From positions 64,223 through 128,222 of the forward strand of contig LXQE01000146.1 of assembly GCA_003326195.1 (NCBI GenBank): a stretch of 64,000 nucleotides of DNA. Direction: 5' to 3'. Position 1 is the first letter of the stretch; every line of letters starts with the position of its first letter. Below the pieces are notes generated by a model. That model did no database searches. It had not been told where the DNA came from and saw only the letters and a list, made by a program, of their open reading frames with translations. Shown here piece after piece: positions 1 through 8,913 of the stretch. The DNA is from Nostoc punctiforme NIES-2108. GTDB taxonomy: Bacteria; Cyanobacteriota; Cyanobacteriia; Cyanobacteriales; Nostocaceae. The position numbers and the translations under genes are program-made.

Positions 1-375
1 AGAAATCGGTAAAACGCAGATTGCCAGGACAACACCTGAAATCAAACCGATTAGCCCAAGAATTTCCCCAGCTTTGAGACTGCGAAACCTCAGCATTATA
101 GGTATGTAGGCGACGGTGATAATTTCCACCAAAAGATACAAAGCCATTAATAGCCAAGTAATGATGCCTCCGGGATTTTTTTCCCAGACAATATAAGCTG
201 AAGCTGCACCGCAAATAAAAATCACAGTCCAGATGACCGGAATCAGTGGCTCAAAAACTAGCCAGCGAGGGCGACTTAACTTTGCAAACCATTTAACATC
301 ACGCGGCGCGATCAAGAAACTACCAAGGGCGATGAAGAAAGTTACAGCCCCAATTATTATCCAAGATGGAATCAT
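1..375 (-). CDS. TspO/MBR family membrane protein (partial, C-terminus off window)
   Basis: Minus-strand frame from ATG at 375 runs open to the window edge (125 codons seen). It encodes alternating hydrophobic segments around a Trp/Pro/Arg-rich loop (KLSRPRWLVFEPLIPVIWT), the pattern of the TspO/MBR family of five-helix tryptophan-rich membrane proteins that bind tetrapyrroles. The product is closely similar to the next gene in the same orientation, so this is a tandem duplicate. Family members sit in the outer or inner membrane and are linked to stress and porphyrin handling; the exact role here is inferred from family only. Confidence 0.75.
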   Translation of the reverse strand, partial: MIPSWIIIGAVTFFIALGSFLIAPRDVKWFAKLSRPRWLVFEPLIPVIWTVIFICGAASAYIVWEKNPGGIITWLLMALYLLVEIITVAYIPIMLRFRSLKAGEILGLIGLISGVVLAICVLPIS

Positions 376-465
376 AATGCACTCAAGCTTTGTGTATTTT
401 GTCAAGTCATACACTGCAAGTGTGACAATTTAGGCTAGATGTTTAATCATTCTCTGGTGCGATTC

Positions 466-939
466 TTAGGCATCTTGAGGATTGAGACGGATCATCTGCC
501 AAGTGGTATAAGTACCGATGGGACTCCAGAGCAAATAAGGAACTAGTAATAGGGCTGCCCAACCAGAAAAACCTAAGACTGCAAGTATCAATAAAGCACA
601 AATGATTAAACCTGTGCCACCGAGAATTGTGCCCACTTTCAGACTGCGAAGCTTAAACATTACAGGCGTATAGGCAATCGTAACTATTTCTAATAGCAGA
701 TATAAACCCATGATTAACCAGGTTGAGGTGCTTCCTGGGTCTTTTTCCCAGACAATATAGGCTGACCAAGCACCGCAAATAAAGATTACAGTCCAAATAA
801 TCGGAATTGCGCCCTCAAAAGTTAGCCATCTTGGTCGTTGCAAACGCTTGAACCATTGGCGATCGCTAGGCGTAATCACGTTCGCAGCTAAAGCAACCAA
901 GAAAGCCACGCCCCCAATCACCATCCAAGATTTAATCAT
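466..939 (-). CDS. TspO/MBR family tryptophan-rich sensory protein
   Basis: 157 aa, the usual length for TspO/MBR proteins. An N-terminal helix (WMVIGGVAFLVALAANVI) is followed by the loop RLQRPRWLTFEGAIPIIWT, then four more hydrophobic stretches, giving the five-helix bundle. TspO proteins bind porphyrins or heme and are often stress-induced. The neighbour at 1-375 has the same motifs and nearly the same wording over most of its visible length, about 90 bp downstream in the same direction, indicating a recent tandem duplication. No Shine-Dalgarno is obvious upstream of the ATG. Confidence 0.78.
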   Translation of the reverse strand: MIKSWMVIGGVAFLVALAANVITPSDRQWFKRLQRPRWLTFEGAIPIIWTVIFICGAWSAYIVWEKDPGSTSTWLIMGLYLLLEIVTIAYTPVMFKLRSLKVGTILGGTGLIICALLILAVLGFSGWAALLLVPYLLWSPIGTYTTWQMIRLNPQDA

Positions 940-1523
940 GCCCGTTAGTCCTTTACAAGCGCTATCTATCGCTTAATATCACTCTTTATAGTGTGATTTT
1001 GTCAATTTAATTGCTAATTACTCATCATCCCTGAGTTTGAACCCTTCACATCATTTGGCAGGATTTTAAATTATGGGCATTGGGAGTGGGGCATCGCTAC
1101 CGTTTTGGAGGCGTTGGCGCAGCCCGCCGTAGGCATCGCTTTATGCAACAACTCTATTTTTGTTGTGAGGTGCGGCTCGTTCTAACTAAGAGCTTCTAGA
1201 ACACCGATTCAGTAGTCAAAATCATGACCAAAAACTAGGTTTATTGAGGCTGAAATAAGGAATTATTGGTTGTATAAGACGTTAAAACAGGGTTTATTTG
1301 CCTCGTGTTTTATTAATGAATCGTTGTTCTAGTGACTAGAGAGGTATGAGTTAAGTAGATTCGCGGGCGATTAAAGCCTGAAAATCTATAACTGTTTCTT
1401 GGATCTAGGTGCAAATACTACCCTTCAGAGATGAAGTGACTCCCTACCTGAGTACACCGAGCGGGCAACATCCCAGCAGAGTAACCCTTATGATGTTGTA
1501 TTAAAGCAATACTTTGAGGTTGA
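940..1523. other. Intergenic region with a small dispersed repeat
   Basis: No convincing gene. A Nostoc-type small dispersed repeat lies at about 1106-1140 (GGCGTTGGCGCAGCCCGCCG followed by TAGGCATCGC). The remainder is AT-rich with stop codons in all frames. The 3' end holds the leader of the hypothetical gene that follows. Confidence 0.6.
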
Positions 1524-2147
1524 TTGTGGGGCAAGCTATATTTAATCAACCCCAGTCCAACGTTTGATATGAGCAATTTCGCCGAAACTGTAAAGCATTT
1601 TTACTCTCAAGGCTACCCAAGAGTTTACGATCAGGGTCAGTTATTAAATATTGAATCACTTCGGATATTCCAACCCACATCTTTTCATGTTCATGGGCTA
1701 GCTCTTCCAAAAGTAGAAAATCTTAATCAAGAAGAGTTTGGTTCTGTTGATGACTATGATCAATGGGTACGTCAGGTAAGGTTTAGTTTTCATCTTGAAG
1801 GCATTCAAATATGGCTTTACGATATGCAGGACTCTTCAGCACTAATAGCACCAGATAGTTTCTGGGAAGCCTATAACTTCTATAAGAATACGATTGAGGC
1901 AGCAGATATTGGAAGCGTTTTTGGTTTGAAAATCACGATTCAAGGAGAAGATACACTAGCCGTTCGGGTAATAACAGATGGTTCACATGGATGGCTTGAA
2001 GTCTTTGATAGATTGGGAAATAACCTTGGGGCGGCACGGACTCTTGGTTGGCGCGTTCCTCCTGGTAGTGGGATTGCTTGGCGAGCAACCAATCAAATTC
2101 GTGAGTATGTTCGCAAAAAACCTCGGTTCCCACCAGAACTTTCCTAG
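1524..2147 (+). CDS. Hypothetical protein
   Basis: 207 aa from a TTG start preceded by a weak TGAGGT; an in-frame ATG at 1569 would give 192 aa and is an equally good start. I do not recognise a family. The protein is soluble, with no signal peptide or membrane helix, rich in aromatic residues, and ends in a basic tail (REYVRKKPRFPPELS). It stands alone between intergenic repeats and a decayed toxin-antitoxin fragment. Codon use is like its neighbours and the frame is long, so I believe it is real. Confidence 0.55.
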   Translation: MWGKLYLINPSPTFDMSNFAETVKHFYSQGYPRVYDQGQLLNIESLRIFQPTSFHVHGLALPKVENLNQEEFGSVDDYDQWVRQVRFSFHLEGIQIWLYDMQDSSALIAPDSFWEAYNFYKNTIEAADIGSVFGLKITIQGEDTLAVRVITDGSHGWLEVFDRLGNNLGAARTLGWRVPPGSGIAWRATNQIREYVRKKPRFPPELS

Positions 2148-2208
2148 ATCAATTAAAAAGTAAGTAAACTTATACATATCTTTCCATAATTCTTGCTGAT
2201 GTGGCAGT

Positions 2209-2335
2209 TTAACGCTTTCTAACTGCAAGTCCTAAATCAACCAGCCACACTTCACTAGGTTTCGGGTTCATCAATCAAATTCAATACTTCTTGAGCAATG
2301 TCAGGTTCCCATTGACGTAGTTTTGTGTCGAGTTC
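2209..2335 (-). pseudogene. Decayed MazF/PemK-type toxin-antitoxin remnant
   Basis: On the minus strand a 20-codon frame from ATG at 2271 reads SEVWLVDLGLAVRKR before a stop. It matches the conserved N-terminus of cyanobacterial PemK/MazF-like toxins (typically GEVWLVDLGLAAKVRP). It overlaps the end of another short frame (2255-2335) ending VLNLIDEPET, which looks like the tail of an upstream antitoxin. The ATG of the toxin lies inside the antitoxin tail, the overlap normal for such operons. Both frames are truncated, so the module is dead. Assignment rests on a short match. Confidence 0.4.
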
Positions 2336-2479
2336 TTAATTTTGGATAAAGTCGAGCTAAGGAAGTATGATTGTACCAATTAAAGGTGCAAACGTTTAAA
2401 CGCTACTACAAGCCAATGTCCAATTCCTCATGATTTTTTGAGTACTACCTCAAAAAAACCTTTATTTAAAAGTTGCGCG

Positions 2480-3055
2480 ATGACACAGACAACTACAGAG
2501 CGTCTATACTCTTTTGAAGAATATCTCGCTTATAACGATGGTACTGATAGCCGTTATGAACTGGTGGATGGGAAACTAGAACGCATGAATCCACCAACTT
2601 TTAGACATTTACTAATTTCTGACTTTATTCAGGATAACTTTAAGGCAGAAATCAATCGCTTGAGTTTACCTTGGCTATGCTTTAGAGAGGCGGGGGTGAG
2701 AACGGGATGGCGAAAGTCAAGATTGCCTGATATTTATGTTGTAAGGGCTGAACAGGTAATGGAATTCCTTGATGAGTCTGCTGTTTGTCAGTCTGCGCCG
2801 ATATTAGTAGTGGAAGTTGTCAGTCCTGATTCAATAAAACGCGATTATCGATATAAACGTTCTGAATATGCAGCGTTAGAGATTCCTGAATATTGGATTG
2901 TAGATCCAATAGAGTCAAAAATTACGATTTTATTGTTGTCAGAAGGATTGTACGAGGAAAAAGAGTTTAGCGGGAGTCAGCAAATTGTGTCTGTAACTTT
3001 TCCAGAAATTGCACTTACAGTTGAACAAGTTTTGTCTGCGGGTAATGTTGGTTAA
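2480..3055 (+). CDS. Uma2 family (DUF820) putative endonuclease
   Basis: 191 aa from ATG 2480; a TTG at 2438 would add 14 poorly conserved residues, and family members normally begin MTQTTT-like followed by FEEYLAYNDGTDSRYELVDGKL, as here. The PD-(D/E)XK-like core is visible: LPDIYVV (Asp), LVVEVVSPDS (Glu) and DYRYKRSEYAALEIPEYWIVDP (Lys). Uma2 proteins are strongly expanded in cyanobacteria and their biological role is unsettled, although the fold is that of restriction-like nucleases. Three more family members occur in this window (31341, 52552 and 55568). Confidence 0.85.
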   Translation: MTQTTTERLYSFEEYLAYNDGTDSRYELVDGKLERMNPPTFRHLLISDFIQDNFKAEINRLSLPWLCFREAGVRTGWRKSRLPDIYVVRAEQVMEFLDESAVCQSAPILVVEVVSPDSIKRDYRYKRSEYAALEIPEYWIVDPIESKITILLLSEGLYEEKEFSGSQQIVSVTFPEIALTVEQVLSAGNVG

Positions 3056-3246
3056 AAAATAGACCATCCCTTCTGCTAGTTGTGACAAGACCGTAAAACT
3101 CTGGGCTTACTGAAATAACCTAGTACCGCAAGGCGGAAGTCAAAAAATCGGTTCAGCATTTTTAAACAGCCAACCACTTTTCAAACAACCTCTGAGACAA
3201 CCAGAGCTAGTATAAGAAGGTAGTCTGTCGCAGACAAGCTAACTAT

Positions 3247-3471
3247 ATGACATCCACATCGCGTGTTGTTCATAGCGACCCCGATATATTGGGGGGAACT
3301 CCTGTTTTTGTTGGTACTCGTGTGCCGATAAAAACCTTGCTCGATTACCTAGAAGCGGGTGACTCACTGGATGAGTTTTTAGATCACTTTCCCAGTGTCA
3401 GCCGTGAGCAAGCGATCGCTGCTCTAGAATTAGCAAAGGAAATGCTGACCGCCTATGCGAATTCTGCTTGA
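3247..3471 (+). CDS. DUF433 family antitoxin
   Basis: 74 aa with the DUF433 signature DPDILGGTPVFVGTRVPIKTLLDYLEAG and a C-terminal helix EQAIAALELAKEML. DUF433 proteins are small winged-helix-like antitoxins that pair with PIN-like DUF5615 toxins. The following gene is exactly that partner and overlaps by 17 bp, so the two are translationally coupled. The antitoxin is expected to neutralise the toxin and to repress its own operon, as in VapBC systems; that is inferred from the family. Confidence 0.85.
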   Translation: MTSTSRVVHSDPDILGGTPVFVGTRVPIKTLLDYLEAGDSLDEFLDHFPSVSREQAIAALELAKEMLTAYANSA

Positions 3472-3781
3472 TGAGTGTGTTCCACGACCCTTAAGGCGTG
3501 AACTCACTGATTATGAGGTACGCACAGTTGTGGAAATGGGATGGTCAGGCAAAAAGAATGGTGAACTGTTGCAACTGATGATCCAGGAGAGTTTCACGAT
3601 TCTCCTCACAACAGACCAAAACTTACGATATCAGCAAAACTTGCAACAGGCTGGAGTTGCGGTCATTGTTCTCGTGGCATCTAGTAATCGCCTACCTGAT
3701 TTGCTTCCATTGATACCCAGTGTCAGTAGTATCTTAGCAACGATCGCTCCGGGTATGGTTGTTGAAATCGGAGATTTTTGA
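3455..3781 (+). CDS. DUF5615 PIN-like toxin
   Basis: 108 aa beginning MRILLDECVPRPLRREL, the typical start of DUF5615 PIN-like proteins, with further acidic positions in LLTTDQNLRYQQNL. These are predicted Mg2+-dependent RNases related to Mut7-C/VapC. The start overlaps the end of the DUF433 antitoxin gene by 17 bp, the normal arrangement for this toxin-antitoxin type. Length is normal and the frame intact. The next gene, crtR, is convergent and ends only 21 bp downstream. Confidence 0.85.
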   Translation: MRILLDECVPRPLRRELTDYEVRTVVEMGWSGKKNGELLQLMIQESFTILLTTDQNLRYQQNLQQAGVAVIVLVASSNRLPDLLPLIPSVSSILATIAPGMVVEIGDF

Positions 3782-3802
3782 CACGAGCTTCATGCGATAA
3801 CT

Positions 3803-4702
3803 CTATTCTTTTTGATGATGAAACCGAATTCCTAAAAAGATGTCGTAAACAAACTCAAAAAAGTCCTTTTTCTGCAACAATCCTGAAGTTTGATAACACC
3901 CTTTTTCATCTAACAAGGGCTTCATCACATAATATGCAGGTTGGTAATTATACCAAGGAATAGAAGGCCACAAATGATGAATTAAGTGGTAATTCTGTCC
4001 CATAATTAGGATATTGAGAATCGGGTTAGGATAGACACGGGCATTTTTCCAGCGATCGCGCTCGGCAAAAGGACGATGGGGCAAATAGTCAAAAAATAAT
4101 CCCAGTGCTATCCCCACCACAAAAGCGGGTACAAACCAAAAGTTGAGAATATAACCCAAAAAGTGGTACTGCACAGAGATATAAACAATTACACCAACAA
4201 TTAAGCGGCTGATGAACCATTCTAGTAGCTCATATTTACGCCACAGTTGTCGTTGAAAGAAAAACACCTCGTGGTACAAAAACCGCACTGCAATCAGCCA
4301 CAGAGGCCCACCCGTAGAGACATAATGATCTGGGTCGTCTTTAGGATGATTGACATGACCATGATGCTGTAAATGCACTCGCGTAAAGACTGGAAAAGCA
4401 AAAGCTAGCATCAACGCACTGCCATGTCCTAACATTGCATTGATCGTCCGGTTGCGATGGGCTGATTGGTGACAAGCGTCATGAATTACTGTTCCAGCAC
4501 AATGCAAAGCAATAGTATTAACGCAAAAGCATAGCCAGTGCGGCCATTCCCAAAGCCAGTAACCAAAGTTAGATAACACCAACATGGATACAGCTACAGA
4601 AAACAACAGCAGCGTCGGATTAAAATCACCAGGAGGCGCTAAAAATTCCTTGGGTGGGATTGTCAATGGCTTTTGTGCCTCCGATGCGATCATCTCTAAC
4701 AT
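3803..4702 (-). CDS. crtR: Beta-carotene hydroxylase CrtR
   Basis: 299 aa integral-membrane di-iron hydroxylase that adds 3-hydroxyl groups to beta-ionone rings, making zeaxanthin (and hydroxylating related carotenoids) in the membrane. Three histidine clusters are visible: HDACHQSAH at about residues 74-82, HLQHHGHVNHPKDDPDH at 110-126, and NYHLIHHLWPSIPWYNY near the C-terminus. Hydrophobic helices lie before and between them. The length and the words AGTVIHDACHQ and AFPVFTRVHLQHH match cyanobacterial CrtR (fatty-acid-desaturase superfamily) rather than plant-type CrtZ. A good AAGGAG lies 4 nt before the ATG. Another carotenoid gene, crtH, lies far away at 58.7 kb. Confidence 0.92.
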   Translation of the reverse strand: MLEMIASEAQKPLTIPPKEFLAPPGDFNPTLLLFSVAVSMLVLSNFGYWLWEWPHWLCFCVNTIALHCAGTVIHDACHQSAHRNRTINAMLGHGSALMLAFAFPVFTRVHLQHHGHVNHPKDDPDHYVSTGGPLWLIAVRFLYHEVFFFQRQLWRKYELLEWFISRLIVGVIVYISVQYHFLGYILNFWFVPAFVVGIALGLFFDYLPHRPFAERDRWKNARVYPNPILNILIMGQNYHLIHHLWPSIPWYNYQPAYYVMKPLLDEKGCYQTSGLLQKKDFFEFVYDIFLGIRFHHQKE

Positions 4703-5073
4703 TGACTCCTTCTTGAGCAGACATTACGAATATACGATAAATATTATTGAATAATAAAGTTTTGCAAATTTTTGTATAGCAATATTTATCCACAGCTTTG
4801 CATATCAGCAGATGAATAACGCTATGATTCCAGACGAAGCCTAGTCTTTACTGATAAGTGGGGTATGACAATCGGCAGAAAGTTTATGGAACAAACTCCT
4901 TCGTAGGGAGGATGGATACAAGATTGATGTACTATATCTAGTCTATCCCACAGCCCCATTCTCCCATAAACCCTCATCTAACTGCTTATATCTTATTGAT
5001 ATAGCAGTGACTGAAAAGGAGATGCCACTTAAGTTACGATGACTTCCCAGATAGCTCCCTAACTTCAGCCCCT
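4703..5073. promoter_or_regulatory. Divergent promoter region crtR / pyk
   Basis: 371 bp without a gene, holding the 5' regions of divergent crtR and pyk. An imperfect hairpin lies near 4981-5010 (GCTTATATC, then GATATAGCA). I see no clear riboswitch or terminator. No Shine-Dalgarno precedes the pyk ATG. Confidence 0.4.
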
Positions 5074-6843
5074 ATGCAATTACGAGATTCTCTGCGCCGG
5101 ACAAAAATTGTCGCTACTATTGGCCCCGCTACTAGCAGTCCTGAAATGCTCAAGGCGATTATTGAAGCGGGAGCCACGACGCTGCGGCTAAACTTCTCCC
5201 ACGGAACTCATGCCGACCATCAGCGTAGTATTCGCTTAATTCGGCAAACCGCTTTTGAATTAAATCAGCCAGTGGCTATTCTCCAAGACTTGCAGGGCCC
5301 AAAAATTCGCTTGGGGAAGTTTGATAACGGGTCTATAGTTTTGGCAAAAGGCGATCGCTTCACCTTGACAAATCGTCCGGTGGTAGGTACACAAGAAATT
5401 AGCTGTGTCACCTACGATTATTTAGCCGAAGAAGTCCCAGTCGGGGCAAAAATCCTCCTTGATGATGGACGAGTAGAAATGCTGGTGGAGGAAATTAATC
5501 GGGACAAAGGTGATTTGCATTGTCGGATCACCGTGCCTGGTAAGCTTTCTAACAATAAAGGCGTAAACTTTCCCGGCGTTTACCTGTCAATTAAGGCAAT
5601 GACCGACAAAGACCGAGAGGATCTAATGTTTGGTCTCGATCAGGGTGTCGATTGGGTGGCACTTTCCTTTGTCCGCAATCCCCAGGACATGATCGAAATT
5701 AAAGAACTAATTTCTAGTACAGGCAAGCAAGTGCCAGTGGTTGCCAAAATTGAAAAGCACGAAGCCATTGAACAAATGGAGGCGATTCTGGCTTTGTGTG
5801 ATGGCGTGATGGTTGCCAGAGGTGACTTAGGGGTGGAATTGCCAGCAGAAGATGTGCCGGTACTCCAAAAGCGGCTAATTGCGACAGCAAATCGCTTGGG
5901 GATTCCGATCATCACCGCTACTCAGATGTTAGACAGTATGGTGAGTAATCCCCGTCCCACTCGTGCTGAAGTATCGGATGTGGCAAATGCGATTTTAGAC
6001 GGCACAGACGCGGTGATGCTCTCCAATGAAACCGCCGTGGGTAGCTTCCCTGTAGAAGCAGTGGCAACGATGGCGCGAATAGCCGAACGTATGGAGCAGG
6101 AAGAAGCCCAACACTTAAACCTACGTTCTACGAGAGATGCCCGACGCTCCATTCCCAATGCGATTAGTCAAGCTGTCGGTCAAATTGCCGAACAACTAGG
6201 TGCAGCGGCAATTATGACCCTAACGCAAACGGGGGCAACAGCTCGCAATGTCTCTAAGTTCCGTCCTCATACACCAATTTTGGCAGTGACACCCCATGTA
6301 AATGTGGCGCGGCAGCTACAGATGGTGTGGGGTGTCAAACCGCTGTTGGTACTAGGATTACCTTCCACTGGTCAGACATTTCAGGCTGCGATTAACGTGG
6401 CTCAGGAACTTCAGTTACTGTCCCAGGGAGATTTAGTAGTGATGACCGCTGGTACACTCCAGGGTATTTCTGGCTCTACAGATTTGATTAAGGTAGAGGT
6501 GGTGACGGCAGTACTAGGTCACGGAATTGGGCTAGGACAAGGTTCAGTAAGTGGTCGCGCACGGGTGGCTAATACAGGGATGGATGTGAGTAACTTTAAT
6601 CCCGGAGATATTTTGGTTGCATCCCGCACTAGTGCCGATTTTGTTGAAGCAATTCGGAAAGCTGCCGGAATTATTACCGAAGAAGAAAGTCTCACAAGTC
6701 ACGCGGCAGTAATTGGCTTGCGTCTTGGTGTACCAGTGATTGTTGGTGTGAAGCAGGCAACGCAGGTGATTCGAGATGGGGCGATTATAACGCTGGATCT
6801 GCAACGGGGTTTGATTTACTCTGGGGCGGTGAGAACGGCTTAG
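5074..6843 (+). CDS. pyk: Pyruvate kinase with C-terminal PEP-utiliser domain
   Basis: 589 aa, converting phosphoenolpyruvate and ADP to pyruvate and ATP at the end of glycolysis. The barrel carries TKIVATIGPATSS (residues about 10-22), LNFSHGTHADHQ, ILQDLQGPKIRLG, and the active-site stretch VMVARGDLGVELP followed by ITATQMLDSM and RAEVSDVANAILDGTDAVMLS. After the allosteric C domain there is an extra segment of about 100 residues ending LTSHAAVIGLRLGVPVIVGV. This is a PEP-utilising mobile domain with its conserved TSHA motif, found in the longer pyruvate kinases of cyanobacteria and bacilli. The gene stands alone and looks intact. Confidence 0.95.
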   Translation: MQLRDSLRRTKIVATIGPATSSPEMLKAIIEAGATTLRLNFSHGTHADHQRSIRLIRQTAFELNQPVAILQDLQGPKIRLGKFDNGSIVLAKGDRFTLTNRPVVGTQEISCVTYDYLAEEVPVGAKILLDDGRVEMLVEEINRDKGDLHCRITVPGKLSNNKGVNFPGVYLSIKAMTDKDREDLMFGLDQGVDWVALSFVRNPQDMIEIKELISSTGKQVPVVAKIEKHEAIEQMEAILALCDGVMVARGDLGVELPAEDVPVLQKRLIATANRLGIPIITATQMLDSMVSNPRPTRAEVSDVANAILDGTDAVMLSNETAVGSFPVEAVATMARIAERMEQEEAQHLNLRSTRDARRSIPNAISQAVGQIAEQLGAAAIMTLTQTGATARNVSKFRPHTPILAVTPHVNVARQLQMVWGVKPLLVLGLPSTGQTFQAAINVAQELQLLSQGDLVVMTAGTLQGISGSTDLIKVEVVTAVLGHGIGLGQGSVSGRARVANTGMDVSNFNPGDILVASRTSADFVEAIRKAAGIITEEESLTSHAAVIGLRLGVPVIVGVKQATQVIRDGAIITLDLQRGLIYSGAVRTA

Positions 6844-6963
6844 AGTGGGGACAGAAGAAGGAAATAGGGAATAGGGTACAGGTTACAGAGGATAGATTAT
6901 TTTCTATCACCTGTCACCGATCACCTCTTCCCTAACTCCAATGCCCCACGCCCAATCCCTTTA

Positions 6964-8745
6964 TCAAACAGTTGCGATCGCAGCCCCAAGCCATCCAGCA
7001 AAGTTTTGTTGCTGTGTGGAGTTAGGATGATCAACAGGCTTTACCTGATATCGAGTCGGATGTGGTAACGCCAGGGTGATGGAATAGATACGCAGTTCGT
7101 CTTGGTGGAAAACTGCAACTTGGATGGTATCATTTGGTTGATAATCTTTCAGGCGATCGCTTAAACCACTCGCGGTTAACTTAATCCCATCAATTGCTAA
7201 CAACTCATCACCTGCATCAATTCCCCCTGCTTGTGCAGGTGAACCAGTCTCCACAAACTTAACGATCTCGCGTCCATTTTCTGTATTTATTCTCACACCC
7301 AGGTAAGGTTCTTCCTGTTGATCAGCTACCAACTGCAAGCCAAATGGTTCTAAGTACTGATTGAAAGGCAAATCATCAGTACTATCAATGTAGCGTTTAA
7401 AGAAATTAGTCAAATCGATTCCGGCAACAGATTCGATAACTTCTTGCAACTGTTCTGGGGTATAGCCAATTTCATCTTGCCCAAATTGCTGCCACATTTT
7501 CAGCATTACATCATCAAGGGAGCGCTGATTGTTGTGAGTAGAGCGAATCAGCAAATCCAGCAACAACGATACCATTTCTCCTTTTAAATAGTAAGAAATT
7601 TGGGAATTACCGCTATTGGCATCCGGGCGATAGAGTTTTATCCAGGCATCAAAACTCGACTCGGAAACGGGTTGTACCTTGCGCCCCGGTGTCATTTCAT
7701 ATCTGGTAATTTCCTTACCCAAGTTATTCAAATAGGACTTAACATCATAAATTCCCGCCCGTAAAGGAATTAACAAGTCATAGTAACTAGTAGTACCCTC
7801 ACAAAACCATAATGATGGTGTGTAATTTTCTTGGTCGTAATCAAAAACCTCTAATGCTTTTGGGCGAATTCGCTTGACATTCCACAAGTGAAAGAACTCG
7901 TGTGCGACTAATTGAAGAAAGCGATCGTACTTATCCTGAGCGCGAAACCCAAAACGCTGGTAAATCAAGGAACAAGAATCTTTATGCTCCAAACCACCAA
8001 AAGCTTGGCTAAATAAATGTAGCAGAAACACGTATCGTTGATATGGCAAACCGCCGAACATCTGCGCTTCGACTTGGATAATTTTTTGGATATCAGCAAT
8101 CAACTGCTGAACTTGGTAATTACCTTGCCCCCAGATTGCCAATTCATGGGGTTTTCCCAATACCTCAAATTTATATAATTGGTGGCTACCAATCTCAAAG
8201 GGAGTATCCACCAGAGTATCAAAATCGCTAGCTAAGAAAGTATTCCTTTGTTCACCAACGGGTCGTAAGGCAGTAGTTACCTGCCATTCCGGCTGTGGTG
8301 GTACGATGGTGACGCGAATGGGTTGCTTATCCCAGCCAGGTATTCTAAAAAATAGTGCCGCACCGTTAAAATAACCGTGGGTGCTATCTAAGTGATTTGT
8401 TCGTACAGATAGCTCATTGGCAAAAATGCGGTAACGTACAGTTAATTCTGAAATACCTATTTTCTCTATCTGCCAGTGATTTTTACCGAGCTTCCGCCAA
8501 GTTAAAGGCTTATTCTGTGCAAAAGCCTCAAAATCCTGTAAATTCTTGGCGTATTCCCGGACTAAATAGGAACCAGGTGTCCACACTGGCAGTTTTAAAT
8601 CGAGAATCGGTGAGGAATAATCGACAAGCTGTAAAGTCACCTCAAACAGATGGGTTTCTGGTTGGGACATTGCCACCAGGTAATGAATCGTTGGCTCGGT
8701 TTCTTGGCGGTGGGTGTTGGGGCGAGTTGCTGTTGCTTCAGTCAT
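6964..8745 (-). CDS. M61 family peptidase with PDZ domain
   Basis: 593 aa from the ATG at 8745; a start at 8769 would add eight residues. The zinc motif VAHEFFHLWNVKRIRP (HEXXH) is followed by the third-ligand segment WFCEGTTSYYDLL, diagnostic of M61 glycyl aminopeptidases. The N-terminal half is the beta-rich M61 N domain and a PDZ domain lies near the C-terminus (PYLGVRINTE through GSPAQAGGIDAGDELLAIDG). There is no signal peptide, so it is probably cytoplasmic. Family members remove N-terminal Gly/Ala or act as periplasmic proteases; the substrate here is unknown. It converges on pyk. Confidence 0.9.
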   Translation of the reverse strand: MTEATATRPNTHRQETEPTIHYLVAMSQPETHLFEVTLQLVDYSSPILDLKLPVWTPGSYLVREYAKNLQDFEAFAQNKPLTWRKLGKNHWQIEKIGISELTVRYRIFANELSVRTNHLDSTHGYFNGAALFFRIPGWDKQPIRVTIVPPQPEWQVTTALRPVGEQRNTFLASDFDTLVDTPFEIGSHQLYKFEVLGKPHELAIWGQGNYQVQQLIADIQKIIQVEAQMFGGLPYQRYVFLLHLFSQAFGGLEHKDSCSLIYQRFGFRAQDKYDRFLQLVAHEFFHLWNVKRIRPKALEVFDYDQENYTPSLWFCEGTTSYYDLLIPLRAGIYDVKSYLNNLGKEITRYEMTPGRKVQPVSESSFDAWIKLYRPDANSGNSQISYYLKGEMVSLLLDLLIRSTHNNQRSLDDVMLKMWQQFGQDEIGYTPEQLQEVIESVAGIDLTNFFKRYIDSTDDLPFNQYLEPFGLQLVADQQEEPYLGVRINTENGREIVKFVETGSPAQAGGIDAGDELLAIDGIKLTASGLSDRLKDYQPNDTIQVAVFHQDELRIYSITLALPHPTRYQVKPVDHPNSTQQQNFAGWLGAAIATV

Positions 8746-8913
8746 CTTGCGTGCTGAGTTAAAAATCAATGGGTAATTTCCCCTATCATGACAAATTTGT
8801 TTTTAACATCGCACACAAACCGTCTTTCGTTCATCATCATCCCAAATCTCTGGCGTTAAACTTACCAAGAAGCAAGCTACACAGAGCGTCTCATAGAGAA
8901 TCGGATAAAAAAA

